Positions 14,357 to 17,764 of a DNA stretch of 17,764 nucleotides are shown one piece after another. The position numbers and the translations under genes were made by a program. The notes beneath the pieces are model-generated. The model did no database searches and was not told where the DNA came from. It was given only the letters and a program-made list of their open reading frames with translations. This DNA is from Anammoximicrobium sp032229885 (GTDB taxonomy: Bacteria > Planctomycetota > Planctomycetia > Pirellulales > Pirellulaceae). Where the stretch lies: contig JAVYAJ010000007.1 in NCBI GenBank assembly GCA_032229885.1, positions 1-17,764 of the forward strand, read 5' to 3'. Every line of letters starts with the position of its first letter. Positions within the stretch are counted from its first letter, which is position 1.

Positions 14357-15298
14357 CTATATCGGCACGGGAATCTCGTCCAGCAGACGTTGGATGATCG
14401 CCTCGGACGCGCCGCGGCCATCGCCATGGATATAGCCCTTGGTCACCACGCGATGCGACAGCACTGGGCCGGTCAACAGCTTGACGTCGTCGGGCACGAC
14501 GAAGTCTCGCCCTTCGATCAGGGCCGTCGCCTGCGCCGCCCGGTACAGGCTGAGCGCGCCGCGCGTGCTGACGCCCACGTGCAGCTCGTCGGACCGGCGC
14601 GTGGCCTCGACGATATCCAACAGATAGTCGTCGATCGACGCCTCGACGGCAACCTGGCGAACGGCCTTTTGCAGCAGCGCCACCTGGTCGCACGAGAGCA
14701 CCGGCTGCAATCGCTCGACGGGCTCGCCCTCGCGATGCGTCGCCAACACTTGACGCTCGGCCTCGCGATCCGGATAGCCCATCGAGATTCGCAGCAGGAA
14801 TCGGTCCAGTTGGCTCTCCGGCAGCGCGTACGTCCCCTCGAACTCGAACGGGTTTTGCGTCGCGATCACCATGAACGGCTCAGGCAGATCGTAGGTTATT
14901 CCATCGACCGAGACCTGGCTGTCGCTCATCGCTTCGAGCAGCGCGCTCTGCGTTCGCGGCGGCGCGCGGTTGATCTCGTCGGCCAGCACGACGTTGGCGA
15001 AGATCGGTCCGCGTTTGTATTCGAACTCGGACGTTTTCGAGTTGAACAGACTGCTGCCGACGATGTCGCTGGGCAACAGGTCCGGCGTGAATTGCAGGCG
15101 GCAGAAATCGCCCGATAGGCTCCGAGCCAGCGCCTTGCCGACCAGCGTCTTGCCGACTCCGGGCACGTCTTCCAGCAGGACATGTTCGCCCGCGAGCAAG
15201 GCGATCAGGCACATCCGGACCACTTCGGGCTTGCCCAGCACCACGCTGCACATGCTCTGTTCCAAATCCGCGATGGCCTGGCGCAGCTCGTGCGACAT
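14357..15298 (-). CDS. MoxR-family AAA+ ATPase
   Basis: This 313-residue cytoplasmic ATPase belongs to the MoxR group, which typically acts as a chaperone that assembles or activates partner complexes carrying VWA domains. Walker A is EDVPGVGKT (43-51, Lys50), Walker B VVLADEINRA (103-112), sensor-1 ATQNP (146-150) and an LDRF segment (164-167), followed by the AAA lid domain. MoxR genes usually sit with DUF58 and VWA/transglutaminase genes. None is present here, and the next gene on this strand is fabI. The ATG at 15298 was chosen because AAGGTGAG lies about eight bases upstream; a GTG nine bases earlier would leave no room for that site. The divergent gene at 15406 may be functionally linked. 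Confidence 0.95.
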   Translation of the reverse strand: MSHELRQAIADLEQSMCSVVLGKPEVVRMCLIALLAGEHVLLEDVPGVGKTLVGKALARSLSGDFCRLQFTPDLLPSDIVGSSLFNSKTSEFEYKRGPIFANVVLADEINRAPPRTQSALLEAMSDSQVSVDGITYDLPEPFMVIATQNPFEFEGTYALPESQLDRFLLRISMGYPDREAERQVLATHREGEPVERLQPVLSCDQVALLQKAVRQVAVEASIDDYLLDIVEATRRSDELHVGVSTRGALSLYRAAQATALIEGRDFVVPDDVKLLTGPVLSHRVVTKGYIHGDGRGASEAIIQRLLDEIPVPI

Positions 15299-15316
15299 GA
15301 ATTCCACTCACCTTGC

Positions 15317-15346
15317 TTGAACAATCGAATCGCAGGTCGTTAGACT
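15317..15346 (+). promoter_or_regulatory. possible sigma70-like promoter for the divergent gene
   Basis: TTGAAC (15317-15322) and TAGACT (15341-15346) are separated by 18 bases in the 107-bp gap between the divergent MoxR and prenyltransferase-repeat genes. This is a plausible -35/-10 pair reading to the right, with a start codon about 60 bases downstream. A matching minus-strand promoter was not identified. Confidence 0.3.
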
Positions 15347-15405
15347 AAACACTGGAGCCACGATCCGCAATCGGGTAGACGGCGAAACGCCCCCCGAACA
15401 AGGCC

Positions 15406-17514
15406 ATGTCGACGCAACTCGCCTCGGATTCCAGCCTCGAGTTCTTCGCACTGCCTGTGCCAGACCGCGCCGCGGAATCTGCGCCGGCCGCCGGCGCTGC
15501 GCCACCGGCTCGCGTCGATCTGGCGTCCGACGAGCCTCTGCCGGAGTTGGCGAAGGGATCTGGGCCGTCACCGTCCGCCGCACCTGGCCCCGCGACATGC
15601 CCTGCGGCCAAAGAAACGTTCTGGCTGGACGGCGACGCCTTGATGTGCGCGTGCCCCGACTGCCGCGCGCCGATGTCGGTGCGGCTGTGGCTGATGGCCG
15701 CCGACTGCTGGCGGTGTGGAACCAGCATCGAACTGACGGAGGAACAGGAACGCGAGGCTTTACGGTTGCTGCGGCGGCGGGACGCGGCGCGCAGGTCGGT
15801 TCCGGCGCCCGCCGATGAAGCGCCGTCGTCACGCGCGGGAACGCCGCCGCCCCGCGCGCCACAGTCGCCGAGCGCACCGGCGGTTGCCCCTGCGGGCGGA
15901 TCGATGGGCCGGACGCCGCCGCCCCGAAAGCCCCCGGGCGGATCTTCGCCAAGCCCATCAGAAGCGTCGTTCAGAACATCGGCAGAAACGCCGATTGCGG
16001 CGTCCGAGCCGGCGTCCGCGGGCGGGGCATCCGCATCGCCCCAGCGGCTGGCCGCGGCCTATAACGAACCGCGCAGACGGCTGGCGCGGCACCTGACGCC
16101 GGGCCTCTGGCTGCTGCGCCTGTTGAAGGACAGCCCAGCTTGGCTGACCAGCCTGCTGATCCACCTGATCGTCCTGTTGATTCTGGCCCTGTTGACTCCG
16201 CCTCGAGAGGACAACGCGAATTACATCCGGCTGAACGCGATCGTCAGCGCGGACATGCGCCGTTCGGGTCAGGAGGAGATCGTCAACCCGGCCGATACGG
16301 TCCGATTCGATCTGCCGCTGCCCGACAAACTGGATCTGCGCGATCGTCGGACCCGCGAGACCGCCATTCGCGCAGACCAGCAGGCTCGCGAGCTGCGTCT
16401 GGTCGATCCGGCCGATCCGAACCTGCCCGACATCGCGCAACTGAAACTGGAGATCGGCCGGGCCGACGGCAGCGCCATGAGCATCGCGGCTCGCGACCCG
16501 CGAGTTCGCGTCGAACTGCTGACGCGCGAAGGCGGGACCACGTTGACCGAGGCGGCCGTGGCCCGCGGCCTGCGCTGGCTGGCTCAGCAACAGCAGGCCG
16601 ATGGGCGCTGGCGGCTGGACGGCAGCATGGACAGCGACTCGGCGGGCACGTCGCTGGCCCTCTTGCCATTCCTCGGCGCCGGCCAGACGCACCTGTCAGG
16701 CCGACATCGCGAGGCCGTGGCGCGCGGGCTGCGGTGGCTGGTCGGCCAACAGAAACCGGACGGCGATCTGCGCGCCGGGGCGACGAACAACAGCGGGATG
16801 TACGCGCACGGCCAGGGTGCGATCGTGCTGTGCGAGGCCTATCTGATGACGGGCGATGAAGCCCTGCGCCAACCGGCGCAACAGGCCATCGACTTCATCG
16901 TCCAGGCACAGTACCCGGACGGCGGCTGGCGATACCAACCGGCGCGCGAAGTTCCGGTCAGCGTGCGCCGCGGCGATACCAGCATCGTCGGCTGGCAGCT
17001 CATGGCCCTGCAGAGCGCCCGCGCCGCGCGGCTGCGCGTGCCCGCGGAGACGTTCGAGTTGGCGAGCCATTTTCTCGACAGTGTCCAGCACCGCGATGGC
17101 GCGGTCTATGGGTACCAGCCCGGCCAGCAACCCACGCCGACGATGACCGCCGAAGCCTTGCTGGGCCGGGTCTATCTGGGCTGGACGAAGGCCGACCCAC
17201 CGTTGCTCGAGGGCGTGCGCTATCTGCTCGACGAGCACGCGCCGTCGAAAGATCGCCCCAACGTCTATTATTGGTATTACGGGACGCAGACGCTGCATCA
17301 CGTGGGCGGCGCCGAGTGGGAGCGGTGGAATTTTCGGATGCGCGACGTCTTGGTCAATTCCCAAGAAACCCGTGGCGAGGCCGCCGGCAGTTGGGCGCCG
17401 CGCGGCGAGTTTGCCGCGGTCGGCGGCCGCCTGTATATGACGGCGTTGGCGGTCTGTTCGCTCGAAGTGTACTATCGACACCTGCCGATCTTCCGCCAGA
17501 TCGAGATGAAATGA
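15406..17514 (+). CDS. zinc-ribbon / transmembrane / prenyltransferase-repeat protein
   Basis: This 702-residue protein has a composite architecture. Residues 1-75 are low-complexity Pro/Ala. Residues 81-104 hold a zinc-ribbon-like pair, CPDC (83-86) and CWRC (101-104). About 130-215 is a disordered Pro/Ser/Ala linker. One transmembrane span lies near 246-264 (LTSLLIHLIVLLILALL). The region after about 375 consists of prenyltransferase/squalene-oxidase-type repeats with QW-like motifs: QQADGRW (396-402), QKPDGD (449-454), QYPDGGWRY (502-510) and QHRDG (561-565). The fold is probably an alpha/alpha toroid outside the membrane with the zinc ribbon inside. The cyclase DxDD motif is not seen, so enzymatic terpene cyclisation is doubtful. 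It is divergent from the MoxR gene over 107 bp. The start at 15406 has only a weak AAGG nearby. Confidence 0.88.
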   Translation: MSTQLASDSSLEFFALPVPDRAAESAPAAGAAPPARVDLASDEPLPELAKGSGPSPSAAPGPATCPAAKETFWLDGDALMCACPDCRAPMSVRLWLMAADCWRCGTSIELTEEQEREALRLLRRRDAARRSVPAPADEAPSSRAGTPPPRAPQSPSAPAVAPAGGSMGRTPPPRKPPGGSSPSPSEASFRTSAETPIAASEPASAGGASASPQRLAAAYNEPRRRLARHLTPGLWLLRLLKDSPAWLTSLLIHLIVLLILALLTPPREDNANYIRLNAIVSADMRRSGQEEIVNPADTVRFDLPLPDKLDLRDRRTRETAIRADQQARELRLVDPADPNLPDIAQLKLEIGRADGSAMSIAARDPRVRVELLTREGGTTLTEAAVARGLRWLAQQQQADGRWRLDGSMDSDSAGTSLALLPFLGAGQTHLSGRHREAVARGLRWLVGQQKPDGDLRAGATNNSGMYAHGQGAIVLCEAYLMTGDEALRQPAQQAIDFIVQAQYPDGGWRYQPAREVPVSVRRGDTSIVGWQLMALQSARAARLRVPAETFELASHFLDSVQHRDGAVYGYQPGQQPTPTMTAEALLGRVYLGWTKADPPLLEGVRYLLDEHAPSKDRPNVYYWYYGTQTLHHVGGAEWERWNFRMRDVLVNSQETRGEAAGSWAPRGEFAAVGGRLYMTALAVCSLEVYYRHLPIFRQIEMK

Positions 17515-17586
17515 CGCCCGTCGGACGGTCGCACGCGACGCGCCCCAGCAGGACCACCGACGGGTTTTAGGGTCTTAGTTCGTATC

Positions 17587-17654
17587 ATGCGCGCACGGTG
17601 CGCGCATCTTGTACAGTGGTGTGTACAGTACACGTGTGGGTTAGTGGCACGTGC
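17587..17654. repeat. cluster of palindromes, operator-like
   Basis: Four palindromes lie within 68 bases past the last gene: ATGCGCGCAC-G-GTGCGCGCAT (17587-17607), GTGTAC-A-GTACAC (17621-17633), CACGTG (17631-17636) and GCACGTGC (17647-17654). TGTACAGT also occurs twice as a direct repeat (17610-17617 and 17622-17629), giving two TGTACA half-sites six bases apart. The first palindrome could be a terminator stem for the gene ending at 17514, and the others look like protein-binding sites for a gene beyond the window. A G-rich run follows at 17658-17679. Confidence 0.7.
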
Positions 17655-17715
17655 ATTGGTTAGGTGGGGTTGGGGTGGGATGACTGTTGCGCGCCACAGA
17701 CGACAGGGGGCGTGT

Positions 17716-17759
17716 TGGCCGAAGGCCATCACCAGCGTAGCCTGGGGCAACGCCCCAGG
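17716..17759. repeat. two adjacent hairpins, REP-like element
   Basis: TGGCC-GAA-GGCCA (17716-17728) and CCTGGGGC-AAC-GCCCCAGG (17741-17759) are perfect stem-loops separated by 12 bases. Paired hairpins of this size are characteristic of REP-type intergenic elements. No RAYT transposase is in the window. The element reaches almost to the window's end, so its full extent is unknown. Confidence 0.65.
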
Positions 17760-17764
17760 AGTCC

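Overview
The window is GC-rich chromosomal DNA whose gene content points to a planctomycete, most likely near the Pirellulales. This is inferred from gene types: an exported PQQ-type beta-propeller lipoprotein, a zinc-ribbon/transmembrane/prenyltransferase-repeat protein beside a MoxR ATPase, and an H-protein-like lipoyl protein coupled to a dicluster ferredoxin. No rRNA, tRNA, CRISPR array or transposase was recognised. All genes from 217 to 15298 lie on the minus strand. One large gene (15406-17514) runs divergently on the plus strand.

Layout, left to right. The left edge is a 14-bp tandem repeat. Next are a small exported protein with an NTF2-like look (217-801), a gene-poor stretch, and an aldose-1-epimerase family protein (1262-2206). 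A two-gene unit (2307-3865) follows, in which a GcvH-like lipoyl carrier overlaps a 2x[4Fe-4S] ferredoxin by ATGA. Two strong hairpins (3894-3947) separate it from an eight-bladed PQQ-propeller lipoprotein (3999-5408). A repeat-bearing intergenic region leads to a sodium:solute symporter of the NSS/SNF family (6094-7887) and a 56-residue single-span protein just downstream (5808-5978). That small protein looks like a MetS-type small subunit and is easily missed by gene callers.

The right half is mostly housekeeping: dapF (8271-9107), an unrecognised protein (9305-9877), ligA (9882-11891), aroA (11888-13195), fabI (13296-14102) and a MoxR ATPase (14357-15298). aroA and ligA overlap by ATGA, and the unknown gene starts 4 bp after ligA, so these three are probably co-transcribed and translationally coupled. 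dapF serves the diaminopimelate/lysine pathway, aroA the shikimate pathway, fabI fatty-acid elongation and ligA replication and repair. Beyond 17514 the window ends in non-coding DNA with a cluster of palindromes, a G-rich run and two adjacent hairpins resembling a REP-like element.

The best candidate for something under-described is the lipoyl-carrier/ferredoxin pair. The lipoyl protein has no glycine-cleavage partners in the window. The ferredoxin's N-terminal domain resembles, by eye, the N-terminal domain of HdrA-type proteins without its cysteines. That would link it conceptually to the lipoate-binding-protein/sHdr theme, but it remains inference. Short tandem repeats in several intergenic gaps are a second recurring oddity.
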